Part shown: positions 1 through 8,507 of the stretch, piece after piece | Layout: each line of letters begins with the position of its first letter | How positions within the stretch are numbered: the stretch's first letter is position 1 | Assembly (NCBI RefSeq): GCF_006438825.1 | Contig: NZ_RCZP01000015.1 | Location: 18,619 to 82,618 of the forward strand | Direction of reading: 5' to 3' | Length of the DNA: 64,000 bases | Source of the DNA: Muricoccus nepalensis | GTDB lineage: Bacteria; Pseudomonadota; Alphaproteobacteria; Acetobacterales; Acetobacteraceae | Notes under the pieces: generated by a model | Database searches by the model: none | Seen by the model: the letters and a program-made list of their open reading frames with translations, nothing else | Told to the model about the DNA's origin: nothing | Translations under genes and position numbers: made by a program

Positions 1-2
1 AG

Positions 3-206
3 CCATCGATGCTGCGGAACTGGCGGGCGCGAGGTCATGGACCAGCGGGATTGGCTGCAGGGCAAGGGGGCACTGGCAAGGTAACGCTGCCCGCTTCACC
101 GGAGCAGGCCGAGATCCGACAGCTTCGGAAGGAGCTCGAGCGGGCGCAGATGGAGCGCGACATCCTAAAAAAAGCTATCGGCATCTTCTCGGGCCCGCCG
201 AGATGA
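3..206 (+). CDS. IS3-family transposase OrfA, 5'-partial
   Basis: This is the C-terminal part of the small helix-turn-helix protein of an IS3-family element. The open frame continues past the first base of the window, so the ATG at 9 is probably internal. The end of the protein carries a heptad-like leucine zipper (EIRQLRKELERAQMERDILK), the usual oligomerisation segment of OrfA proteins. The frame ends just after the A7 tract at 167-173, and orfB starts in the -1 frame at 203. OrfA alone binds the IS ends; the OrfAB fusion made by frameshifting is the active transposase in this family. Confidence 0.75.
   Translation, partial: PSMLRNWRARGHGPAGLAAGQGGTGKVTLPASPEQAEIRQLRKELERAQMERDILKKAIGIFSGPPR
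167..174 (+). promoter_or_regulatory. Probable -1 ribosomal frameshift site (A7G)
   Basis: Seven A followed by G sits near the end of orfA, where orfA and orfB overlap in frames that differ by -1. IS3-family elements use this type of slippery run to make the OrfAB transposase. The downstream pseudoknot usually found with such sites was not assessed. Confidence 0.6.
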
Positions 207-1264
207 GGTTCCGTTTCATCGAGGACCATCGCGAGATGTTCCTTGTGCGGGTGATGTGCTCGGTCCTGGAGGTGAGCGCCAGCGGCTACTATGCGTGGAG
301 GGGCCGGTCCGAGAGCATCCGCTCGCAGGCCAACCAGGCCTTGCTTGGGGACATCCGCCGTGTGCATGCCGAGAGCCGACGCCGCTACGGCAGTCCACGG
401 GTCCATGCGGCCCTGCAGGCCGAGGGGCAGCGGGTGGGCCACAACCGGGTGGCGCGCCTGATGCGGCAGCACGGCATCGGAGTACGGACCAAACGCCGCT
501 TTCGGGTGACCACCGATAGCAAGCACAGCTTCCCCGTCGCCCCCAACCTTCTGGACCGCCAGTTCACCGCTTCCGGACCCAACAGGGTGTGGCTGGCGGA
601 CATGACGTACATTCCAACTGGTGAGGGCTGGCTGTATCTCGCCGTCGTGCTGGATCTCTTCTCACGCAAAGTGGTCGGCTGGGCCATGCGCGAGACCATG
701 GCCCAGGAGCTGACGATCGCTGCCCTGCAGATGGCGATCACCAACCGCCGACCAGGTCCGGAACTGCTGCTGCACTCGGACCGCGGGAGCCAATACGCTG
801 CGCACGGCTACCGCCGCCTGCTCGCCAAGCACGGCATGCTCTGCTCCATGAGCCGAAAAGGTGATTGCTGGGACAACGCCCCCATGGAAAGCTTTTTTGG
901 CAGCCTCAAGACCGAACTCGGGGAGGACGAGCCGTTCCCGACCCGACAAGCCGCAAGATCTGCCCTCTTCGCCTTCATCGAAGCCTTCTACAACCGAACC
1001 CGCGGCTACCGCCGCCTGCTCGCCAAGCACGGCATGCTCTGCTCCATGAGCCGAAAAGGTGATTGCTGGGACAACGCCCCCATGGAAAGCTTTTTTGGCA
1101 GCCTCAAGACCGAACTCGGGGAGGACGAGCCGTTCCCGACCCGACAAGCCGCAAGATCTGCCCTCTTCGCCTTCATCGAAGCCTTCTACAACCGAACCCG
1201 CCTCCACTCAGCGATCGGCTACAAAGCCCCAGCTGAAATGGAACAACTCGCCGCGGCCGCGTAG
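203..1264 (+). CDS. IS3-family transposase OrfB with internal duplication
   Basis: DDE integrase-core transposase. The N-terminal HTH_21-like region (about 1-110) is followed by the rve core. It shows the first Asp in NRVWLADMTYIP, the second in LHSDRGSQYA and the catalytic Glu in NAPMESFFGSLK. Residues about 202-267 are repeated exactly as residues 268-333, so the Glu-containing segment occurs twice. This takes the protein to 353 aa, against about 280-290 aa for the family. The original end (LHSAIGYKAPAEMEQL) follows the second copy, so the reading frame is intact but the core is distorted. The enzyme is probably inactive. Confidence 0.9.
   Translation: MRFRFIEDHREMFLVRVMCSVLEVSASGYYAWRGRSESIRSQANQALLGDIRRVHAESRRRYGSPRVHAALQAEGQRVGHNRVARLMRQHGIGVRTKRRFRVTTDSKHSFPVAPNLLDRQFTASGPNRVWLADMTYIPTGEGWLYLAVVLDLFSRKVVGWAMRETMAQELTIAALQMAITNRRPGPELLLHSDRGSQYAAHGYRRLLAKHGMLCSMSRKGDCWDNAPMESFFGSLKTELGEDEPFPTRQAARSALFAFIEAFYNRTRGYRRLLAKHGMLCSMSRKGDCWDNAPMESFFGSLKTELGEDEPFPTRQAARSALFAFIEAFYNRTRLHSAIGYKAPAEMEQLAAAA
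805..1200 (+). repeat. Exact 198-bp tandem direct duplication inside orfB
   Basis: Bases 805-1002 and 1003-1200 are identical by eye over all 198 bases (66 codons), so the frame is preserved. The absence of any difference suggests a very recent duplication or an assembly artefact. Confidence 0.9.
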
Positions 1265-1300
1265 GCCGTAACCCCTGTCCACTCGTGCGGGGGAAGGTCA

Positions 1301-2119
1301 CGTTTCTACATCCTTCGTGGGTCGGACAAGACCAGCAATGCCGGACTGTGGGTGTGGACCCAGCCGCAGGCCCATCCAGGCGCAAGGCTAATCTGCGCCC
1401 GGCTACGTGCCCTGTACCGCGGCTGACCCTTATGCCTTGAAAGAACGAGCGTAGAGTACTGTTCGACAGGCGGCGGTCCCAGGCTTCTCCAAAACCCTGG
1501 TGCTGGTCGACGCGGCGTGTCGCCGCTTGAGGATGGCCTGCTCCGCTACTTCAGCGAGGGTGGGATTGGGGGCAGCGTCATTGTTTTGGTCAGTTCAAGA
1601 CCGCTGATCTGATGTTCCAGTGCGGCTAGACCATCGATCGGCCGGGTGACTTTGCGGATGAGGCGAGGATTCGTCCTTTCCAGCCGGTGTGCCCGCTCTC
1701 CGCAGCAGGACGGACCAACGCCTATCTCGATGCCGCGCCAAGCCACACAGAAGCCCGTGGAGCCCCTCAATCTAAAAAGTGCTGGGGTAGGAGGCTTGGC
1801 CCCGAGCAAGGCCTCAGCGAGGATCCTAGGACACTGAGCAACCGCTGCATTTCTCCATGCGGTTTCAACCTGGATCAGGGCTTGTGACCGGAACCATCCT
1901 AACCAACGGGTCATGAACAGCAGGATGATTTTTTCTCGAGCGCCCGGACATATTGGAAACGCTTACCCCTTCCGTCCTCGCCGAGCGACGACTGTTCATG
2001 AACATCGTGCGTCTGACCCTACCGACGCGTGCCAACCCTGCTTGCCTGGCTCCAACCTTGCTCCCGGAGGAAGGATTGATCCGAGGGTCTTGGCACTTGC
2101 TTTCGGTGCGCCAGCATTC
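1301..2119. other. Non-coding stretch downstream of IS3
   Basis: Several short open frames exist on both strands, but none has a recognisable motif, a supported start or a family-like composition. No RNA gene was recognised here. Confidence 0.4.
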
Positions 2120-2773
2120 CGATATCGGCGTAGCAAGCATGGAGGGGCGGTGCCGAAACGCCTCGTACCATGACGCAAGGCGCGACCGTCCCCGACGAAA
2201 ATCATCGCCGACGGCGCGGAACTCGATCCAGCCGAGCGCTGTTCCCAACGCGACCTGGCCGATCCCAACAGGGCCGTCCAGGAGCATCAAGTCTCGCTCC
2301 AGCAAGTCATAGGTCCGATTGAGTTTGCTAAGGTGGGCTCGTTCCTAGTCCGGCCATCGCAGTTCGGGCGGCCGGTTCCGCTCGCGGCGGACTGCGAGCG
2401 CCGCGTCGCACAGCCCGTCCGCAAGGGCATGCATCCGCAGAGAGCGCCATCGCTCCTCCCCAGCCTGCGGGAAGAGCTTCGAGCCCGCGACCAGGCTGTC
2501 GAGGTACTCGCAGATAACGGCAGAGTCGAAGAGGTCCGGGCCGTCCTCCCGCAGGAGGACCGGCACCTTCCCAAGAGGATTGGCCAAGTTGACTTCGGAG
2601 CTGGACTGGATCGGGCTGGTCTCGACCGAGACGACCTCGAACTCGCTCTGCAGTCCAAGCTCATGCGCGCAGACCAGCGCCTTGCGGGCGTAGGGGGAGG
2701 ACGCGAGGTCGCCTTCAGCGGTGACGTATGAGAGCCTGACTGGGTGACGCGAATGCCACCTTCGGCATAGCAC
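2120..2773 (-). pseudogene. Glutathione S-transferase, broken by an in-frame amber codon
   Basis: The upstream part has a thioredoxin-like GST N-terminal domain with SSPYARKALVCAHELGL, NPLGKVPVLL and the GSH-binding-type DSAVICEYLD. The frame then meets TAG at 2345-2347. It continues in the same frame as a typical GST helical domain (ERAHLSKLNRTYDLLERDL, then IGQVALGTALGWIEFR and SRLASWYEAFRHRPSM). A single base change would restore a protein of about 210 aa. The start is uncertain: the residue aligning with the usual initiator is a GTC codon, so the start may be damaged too. The C-terminal end near 2120 is approximate. The family conjugates glutathione to electrophiles; this copy should be non-functional unless the stop is suppressed. 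Confidence 0.8.
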
Positions 2774-2987
2774 AAGATCTGATTGTCAGAAGGGAGACGA
2801 GTCGCTCAGCCTTGAAAGGCTCGATGAGGCCGTGCTCCTCGAGGTCGTCGGATGTAACCAGGGTGCAGCCTTCGCCCTCGTTGGTTTCGGACTCCACAAA
2901 AAAGCTCAGGGTGCCCTCGGAACCGGTAACAGGTCCCGGCCAGATCAGGATGATCTTGGCTTGGCTTTCGATTGGGATGTTAGTCAC
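2715..2987 (-). CDS. Small unknown protein (about 90 aa)
   Basis: A GTG at 2987 is preceded by a good Shine-Dalgarno-like GGGAGG about 8 bases upstream. The first part reads like a folded protein (ESQAKIILIWPGPVTGSEG), while the last 30 residues overlap the broken GST frame and look less natural. It may be the truncated N-terminus of a larger protein. The phrase WPG...GSEG recalls the start of some alpha/beta-hydrolase proteins, but this is too short to call. Confidence 0.35.
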   Translation of the reverse strand: MTNIPIESQAKIILIWPGPVTGSEGTLSFFVESETNEGEGCTLVTSDDLEEHGLIEPFKAERLVSLLTIRSCAMPKVAFASPSQALIRHR

Positions 2988-3361
2988 GGGCGAGCCTCCC
3001 TTCCTCGCGACCAGTCTTCTCATGCTGAGTATGTGTTGAGGTTGACCCCGCCCGAGTGACCGGCCTCGAAGGCGACATGGTGAAGTCCCAGTGCTTGGAT
3101 AGGGTAAACGCCAACCAGAGTTGGAGCAGGCGCCGGTTGAACTCTGGCTTTTCCTGAACTGCTTGCATGGGCACTTCTCGTCCGATCCGGCTCAAGGGCT
3201 GCTCTCACCTATGTTGCTCGCTGCTCGAGCCCGGGCCAGCGTCGATTGGTAACCTGCTGTGGCGGCCTGAAACTACAACCCGGATGATCGGCTTGGTCAC
3301 CCGAGAAGCTGACGCTGCAGGCCGACCGCATGGCATCGCTCCGGTCGTAGCGAGGCCCGAT

Positions 3362-4501
3362 CTATGGCGACCTGTGGGGGATGGAGAACTGGTACCTGGT
3401 TGGGCGCCCATTAGACGGTCCGTCCTGCACGATAACGACGCTCACCGCGCCGCCCCCTTGTTCCAGGAAGGTCACACCTTCGTACTTGGCACCATTGGAT
3501 TCCGGGGCAGGAAGCTTGGCGATCTCTACGAGGGAGGCAGCACCGATCCTGGGATCGAATGCCATGAGCCGAGGCTGGACATCCGCCTTGTCCGGTGCGG
3601 GGCCGGTAAGGACGAGCACCCGCCCATCGGCCATTGAGGCGAGGTCGCGGATGCCCTCCTGTCTTTCCAAGGGAAGCTCGATCGGCTGCTCCGGGACCAC
3701 AGCCCATTCCGTTGCGAACAGCGGTCCCAGCGGCACGGGGAGGATGAATGCCCTTCCGTCAATGTTCGGCGCCCGGAACCCGACGAGCAGACGATCGCGA
3801 TCGACGGCGATTCCCTCGATGTCGAGACCGCCGTCACCACCTGTGTTGTCGAGGGGATGACCGAACCGTGGCCCGAGGATTGCCGCTGTGTGCAGGGCTT
3901 CGGAGAGGCGCCAGGTGCGGACGACCGCCCCAAACCTGTCGGTCGCCGCATCATAGGGAATGCGGGCCAGGATGAACTGGGATGGCCGCTCCTCTCCGGA
4001 GTTCCGCGAACAGCCATGGGAACCGCTCACGTAGAAGAATCCGCTCCCGTCCGCACCCGTCTCCTGGAACGCGATACCCTCGCCGTCGAGCTGAGTGAAC
4101 TTGCCCGTGTGCACTGGGCAGCCCAGGCCGGTGGGACGTCGGCCTCGGATCTCTGGGTCGTCCAGGCGCGTCAAAATCGGGACCGAGTTGGATGCCCGAC
4201 TACCAGCGCGGAGCACATTTCCGTCCAGGGTCACACGCTGGGCGAAGCCCACCTCGTCATCGACCATGATGCAGGTCCGTTGCCCGCTTGGACGTGGGCG
4301 CGCACATGAGATACCGCTCACGTTCTCGGCAGGCCCTGATTTCTCGCCTTCGATCACTCCGTCAATGGCAAGGAGGGTGGAACTCGGCGTTCCTGAGGCG
4401 CCAGGCTGGGCGTAGGTTGCCCCGGCCCAGGCCATCGCGAGCAGCAGAAAAGACGGCAGAGCGCTCGATCGGACCGCCCGGCAGGACAGGACATTCATCA
4501 T
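3362..4501 (-). CDS. Secreted DUF3616 domain protein
   Basis: The 379-aa protein starts with a signal peptide: a basic start, then the hydrophobic LPSFLLLAMAWAGATYA with an A-x-A type cleavage near residue 31. The rest fits the DUF3616 family: an opening strand about a base quantity with ISC and TCIMVDDE, a central DGEGIAF, a middle GGLDIEGIAVDRDRLLVGFR and a C-terminal KYEGVTFLE. The family is predicted to form a beta-propeller-like fold and has no assigned reaction. Length matches the family. It stands alone; the flanking genes are a broken GST and the defence operon in the same orientation. Confidence 0.85.
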   Translation of the reverse strand: MMNVLSCRAVRSSALPSFLLLAMAWAGATYAQPGASGTPSSTLLAIDGVIEGEKSGPAENVSGISCARPRPSGQRTCIMVDDEVGFAQRVTLDGNVLRAGSRASNSVPILTRLDDPEIRGRRPTGLGCPVHTGKFTQLDGEGIAFQETGADGSGFFYVSGSHGCSRNSGEERPSQFILARIPYDAATDRFGAVVRTWRLSEALHTAAILGPRFGHPLDNTGGDGGLDIEGIAVDRDRLLVGFRAPNIDGRAFILPVPLGPLFATEWAVVPEQPIELPLERQEGIRDLASMADGRVLVLTGPAPDKADVQPRLMAFDPRIGAASLVEIAKLPAPESNGAKYEGVTFLEQGGGAVSVVIVQDGPSNGRPTRYQFSIPHRSP

Positions 4502-4891
4502 CGTGATGGTTCCTTACGGGGTGGCGCTGGCGGCGCATCGGTAGCAGCCTCGCCATCCACGGCCACCATCCTGGACGGAAGCGATCTCCCCTTGCGAGGC
4601 ATCGCGGAACAGCTTTGCAGTCATCGCCGGGAACAGGCATCCGGTTGAGGAAGGGAGATCAGTGTCGGGCATGGTCACCGCGACCCGTCCTGCAGCTTGA
4701 CGTAATCGGCGTAGTAGGAATCCTTCCAGGGAGCGGCGAGGAAGGCGCGATGGACGGCTTTGGGGAATCCGTAACGGGAGTAGGCGCCCGACCGCGTGGG
4801 CGCAGCATACGCTCGGAGGCCGACGCAACCGCCATGAAGAAGCGGGTAGGCGGACGTCAACCCAGACACAGTGCGGGAGCAGGTGGCGAAG
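4502..4891. other. Intergenic stretch with one weak small ORF
   Basis: A 64-codon minus-strand frame (4675-4869) contains a plausible segment, HRAFLAAPWKDSYYADYV, but has no supporting start signal or recognised family. Nothing else is supportable. Confidence 0.3.
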
Positions 4892-7177
4892 TCAGGGCTC
4901 GTGGGCCTCGCTTGTCTCTACCGTATCGTCGAGATCTGCGATCCTTAGAGGGGATACGACCGACCTAACCTCCTGAGCCGTCCCCTGGATGCCCAAAGCC
5001 CAGAACGACTGAAGGACCTTCGGCGCGATTAGGCCATCGAACTTCCCAGAAGCAAGCGCGCCGACGTCCGCCGCCACAGCTTCCAAATCGGGAACTCCCT
5101 CAGCCTCCAGCTTTGCCAGTCTTCTAGCCAGTTGGTCTAAGTCGGGCTGGAACACGACAATGCCAATGTCGTGCGCCCAGCACTTGAACCCCTCGGCACC
5201 GAGAAGGATAGCGAGGAGACCGTTTGAGCGGGTGCCCCGCCAAGTCATGAGGTGGACGTCGTTCCCGGCACGCAGGGCACGCTTGGTGCCCAGTGAGAGA
5301 CGGCGGAACTCTCCCCTTCCCTGGGCGAGTAGGCGCCCCATTGTGACGTCCACCCACCCGGGCTCGCCGTCCTCCATGTAGACCGAGAGCATCTCCGCTG
5401 AGAGGCGGTCGTCGACAGCTTCCGGCGATCCACCAAAGAGCGGTGGCTTGCCGCCCCTGTGAGGGTCGACATTGATGACATGAGCGGCCTCGTCGACGTC
5501 CCGCACGATCCAGCGACGCCCCGCAAAGACCGTAAGGTTTCCAGGCAGAACCGGATTGTTCACAGGGAGGGATCCCAGCGACTTCCCCGAGGTGACGATC
5601 TGCCACTCCTTGCCACTCTCGAACAGCGCATAGAAGTCCCGTGAGGACGACAGGCGCTCACCGGCAGCGCCAAGCATCAGCGTGCCATCCGACGCCTGTT
5701 CGATCAGCTTGGACTCCTCCGTTCCCATGCTCCGTAGGAGATCCAGGAAGAGCTGGGTTCCCACACCGGAGAAGGGGCCAGGGCCACACAGGACCCGGTG
5801 GAGCGTCTCGGCCCGCGCACCTCCCCGTTCGCAGATCACTGATAGCACCTGGTGCAGCAGCGCCGACCCAAGGCCTTCCACGCTGCCGGGAGACTCGATG
5901 AACCCGCTCCCGAGCAGCCGTATGGCCGCGACCGCGCGCACCGTCTCCTGCCGGAGGGCATCAAGCAGATTGGGGTCCGAACCCAGATCTTCCTCAATGA
6001 CGTAGATGCGGAGGATGGCTGGCATGCCCACCCTGCGCCCCGAACGACCTAACCGCTGCCGCAGGGAAGCAATTGACCTCGGGGCACCGATCTGCGCTAC
6101 CGAGACCACCGAGCCGATGTCGATGCCGAGTTCCAGGGTGGAGGTGCAGACCGCTGTCGTCGGCAGCCTTCCCTCCTTGAGCCGCACCTCCAAATCTTCC
6201 CGAATCTCCTTCGACAGATTGCCGTGATGAGGGAAGAACTCGTTCGGAACCCTGTCCGCCTCGCACTTCCTCCGAAGGAGATCGGCGAGTACCTCGACCC
6301 GCTGCCGCGAGCCGCCGAACACCAGAGAGTTCGTTCCCCTCATGGTTGTCATCAGGTGCCCCGCCACTGCACTGATGGCCATACCCGCGGCTTCTTCGGC
6401 TTCGTCGACCTCCCCTTTCTCACCAGCTTCGGCGGGTTGGAGCGGCTCGATGTAGCCGCGGACCTGGAGCTGGAGCTCGCTTCCTGGCAGGGTGGACCTG
6501 ACCGTCCGGACCCTCGCCGGATCGGTGGGCCGCAGCCAAGCCGCCGCCGCGCTCAGGTCGCCCAGGGTTGCGGACAAGCCAATCCGGCGGGCGGGACTGG
6601 CAGCCGCGGTGTCAATGCGGCGGAGAAGGGATGCAAGGTGGATACCCCGCGGCCCCGCCAGGAAGGCGTGCAGTTCGTCGATGATGATGAAGCGCAAGTT
6701 CCCGAACAGCGTCCTGGCGGCAGCTGGCCGACGGCAGAACAGAGCCTCAATGGATTCCGGGGTGATGAGGACAACGCCGTGTGGCTTGGCCAGGAGCTTG
6801 GTCTTGGCGGAGCTGGGAGCGTCGCCGTGCCATCGTACCACCGGCAGTTCCAACCGCTCACAGAGTAGCTCCAGCCGCCCGAACTGATCGTTGATGAGGG
6901 CCTTTAGCGGGGCAACGTAAAGCACCGCGAGGCCGTGCACCGGCTCGTCCGCGACCTCCGATAGCACCGGCAGAAAAGCCGCCTCCGTCTTCCCAGCCGC
7001 CGTAGAAGCGGAGACGAGAACGTCGCCCTTTCCCTGCCGGACCTCTAGAATGGAGCGGGACTGGATCTCGCGCAGCCCGGCCCAACCCTGGTTATGGACC
7101 CAGCGCCTGACCTCAGGATGGAGAAGGTCATAGGCCTGCGCTGGGTCAGAGACGGAAAGCGGTGAGTTCGCCGTCAC
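4892..7177 (-). CDS. sngC: Lhr-like superfamily 2 helicase of the Shango defence system (SngC)
   Basis: DEAD/DEAH-type helicase. Residue numbers here count from an upstream ATG at 7207. Walker A is STAAGKT (68-74), motif II is DELH (177-180), the SAT motif is GLSATLGDL, and motif VI is QRLGRSGRR near 390. The C-terminal half resembles Lhr/BrxHI helicases and is shorter than full Lhr. The chosen GTG start at 7177 overlaps the upstream ATPase gene by 32 bases; an ATG at 7207 would overlap more. Translation is probably coupled. It is the last gene of a TerB-ATPase-helicase set on the same strand, the order known for Shango. It probably unwinds or remodels phage nucleic acid; its substrate is unknown. 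Confidence 0.85.
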   Translation of the reverse strand: MTANSPLSVSDPAQAYDLLHPEVRRWVHNQGWAGLREIQSRSILEVRQGKGDVLVSASTAAGKTEAAFLPVLSEVADEPVHGLAVLYVAPLKALINDQFGRLELLCERLELPVVRWHGDAPSSAKTKLLAKPHGVVLITPESIEALFCRRPAAARTLFGNLRFIIIDELHAFLAGPRGIHLASLLRRIDTAAASPARRIGLSATLGDLSAAAAWLRPTDPARVRTVRSTLPGSELQLQVRGYIEPLQPAEAGEKGEVDEAEEAAGMAISAVAGHLMTTMRGTNSLVFGGSRQRVEVLADLLRRKCEADRVPNEFFPHHGNLSKEIREDLEVRLKEGRLPTTAVCTSTLELGIDIGSVVSVAQIGAPRSIASLRQRLGRSGRRVGMPAILRIYVIEEDLGSDPNLLDALRQETVRAVAAIRLLGSGFIESPGSVEGLGSALLHQVLSVICERGGARAETLHRVLCGPGPFSGVGTQLFLDLLRSMGTEESKLIEQASDGTLMLGAAGERLSSSRDFYALFESGKEWQIVTSGKSLGSLPVNNPVLPGNLTVFAGRRWIVRDVDEAAHVINVDPHRGGKPPLFGGSPEAVDDRLSAEMLSVYMEDGEPGWVDVTMGRLLAQGRGEFRRLSLGTKRALRAGNDVHLMTWRGTRSNGLLAILLGAEGFKCWAHDIGIVVFQPDLDQLARRLAKLEAEGVPDLEAVAADVGALASGKFDGLIAPKVLQSFWALGIQGTAQEVRSVVSPLRIADLDDTVETSEAHEP

Positions 7178-8507
7178 GCGAGTCCTTCCCGTCTGTAGCG
7201 CCATCACTCATCCCTCCGGCTATGGCGCTCTCCGGCTCCAGGATGTCGCTATCATCCTCGGGCACGTCCGGCGCGACCTCGACGGTTCCCAGCAGGGTGT
7301 GCCAGTTAGCCTCGGGGTTCTGCTCCAGCACGGATAGCAGCTGGCAGAAGGCCTTTACCGTATTGCGCGGGGTCCGGAAGTAGGCCTCACCGATGCGCTC
7401 GCTGCAGTGGACCATGAAGGCCTGAAGCGCTTCATCCGGAACGAGATGCCGGGATGGATCGCCGCCTGCGAAAATGTTCCTGACGTTCATCAGGAGAATC
7501 ATTAGCTCCTCGGGCGTCAGGCTCTGGAGGCGCAGCACGGGGCCGGACAGGTCTACGAGACCGTCGCGGGCGAAGGAGTTCTCAGCAAGACGGGAATGGA
7601 GGGCCGTGTAGCTGTAGAGGCCGCGGCGAGTGTCCGTAAGGAATTCGGGGGTGCCGCCCATGACGAAGCCGATGCCTCCGGTGTTGCCCTGGAGAACGTC
7701 ATTCAGAATGGCCAGGATCTGCTCGTAGTTCTGCTCGCGCGCCTGCTTGTTCTGGAGCTTGTAGAGGTTGACCATTTCGTCGAACACGACCAGCAGTCCA
7801 GCGTATCCAGTGAGCTTGGCCAGAGCCGACATCAGCTTCAGTCCTTCGTAGAGGTCCTGGTCGCCGATGATGGTGCGGACCCCCAGCGCCTGCCGCGCCT
7901 CGGTCTTGGTCGAAAACTCGCCGCGGAGCCATCGTAAGGCGTTGGCCTTCAGTTCCTCGTTGCCGTCCTCGCTGCCCCGCCAGTAAGCCTCGACCACTGT
8001 GGCGAAGTCGTAGCCACCGCCCCCCTCCTGCAGATGGACGAGGCGCTCGTCCAGGATGCGCTTGACTGGGACACCTCGTTCGTCTGCTACTTTCACAAGG
8101 TCGGCGACGAAGCGCTCCAAAACACTGGGCAAGGCACCACCATCCGGCTTGGTGCGGGTCGCCATGTTGCGGACACTCTCGCCGTAGAGGCCGCGCGCCT
8201 GACCGTTCGAGGCCTGGAGGCGCCGGTCGGGGCCGAGGTCCGCATGGACCGTCAGTAGCCGCTTCTCCAGCGCGACGAGCCGGACGAGACTCATGAAGAA
8301 GCTCTTCCCCGCGCCGTACTCGCCGATGATAAACCGAATAGAGGAGCCGCCCTCAGCAATACGCTCGACGTCCCGGACCAGAGCCTGGAATTCTCGTGCC
8401 CGTCCGACCTGGACGTGCTGTAGGCCGACGCGTGGGACGACGCCCGCCGACAGAGCCTGGATGATGGTGTCGCGGTCACGGGGACGGATCTTTGCTTGGA
8501 CGGTCAT
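7146..8507 (-). CDS. sngB: BrxD-like ATPase (DUF2791 type) of the Shango defence system (SngB)
   Basis: P-loop ATPase of 453 aa. The N-terminal region has VGRAREFQALV followed by Walker A GEYGAGKS (62-69). Walker B is LLVVFDEMVNLY near 240-250, and FVMGGTPEF follows as a sensor-like strand. This layout fits the DUF2791/BrxD family found in BREX type 2 and in Shango loci. The start codon overlaps the stop of the TerB gene by four bases (ATGA), which indicates coupled translation. None of the other BREX genes (PglX, PglZ, BrxC) is present, so Shango is the better assignment. The protein probably couples ATP hydrolysis to loading or switching of the helicase encoded next to it. Confidence 0.85.
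   Translation of the reverse strand: MTVQAKIRPRDRDTIIQALSAGVVPRVGLQHVQVGRAREFQALVRDVERIAEGGSSIRFIIGEYGAGKSFFMSLVRLVALEKRLLTVHADLGPDRRLQASNGQARGLYGESVRNMATRTKPDGGALPSVLERFVADLVKVADERGVPVKRILDERLVHLQEGGGGYDFATVVEAYWRGSEDGNEELKANALRWLRGEFSTKTEARQALGVRTIIGDQDLYEGLKLMSALAKLTGYAGLLVVFDEMVNLYKLQNKQAREQNYEQILAILNDVLQGNTGGIGFVMGGTPEFLTDTRRGLYSYTALHSRLAENSFARDGLVDLSGPVLRLQSLTPEELMILLMNVRNIFAGGDPSRHLVPDEALQAFMVHCSERIGEAYFRTPRNTVKAFCQLLSVLEQNPEANWHTLLGTVEVAPDVPEDDSDILEPESAIAGGMSDGATDGKDSRDGELTAFRL

Larger units (their letters stand above)
1..1300 (+). mobile_element. IS3-family insertion sequence, 3' part
   Basis: The left end lies outside the window. The visible part holds the end of orfA, an A7 slippage site, orfB and a right end. 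The right terminus is placed at 1300 because the sequence from about 1276 ends in GGGGGAAGGTCA, whose reverse complement starts TGACCTTCCCCC, an IS3-type end. The orfB copy contains a 198-bp tandem duplication. Confidence 0.85.
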
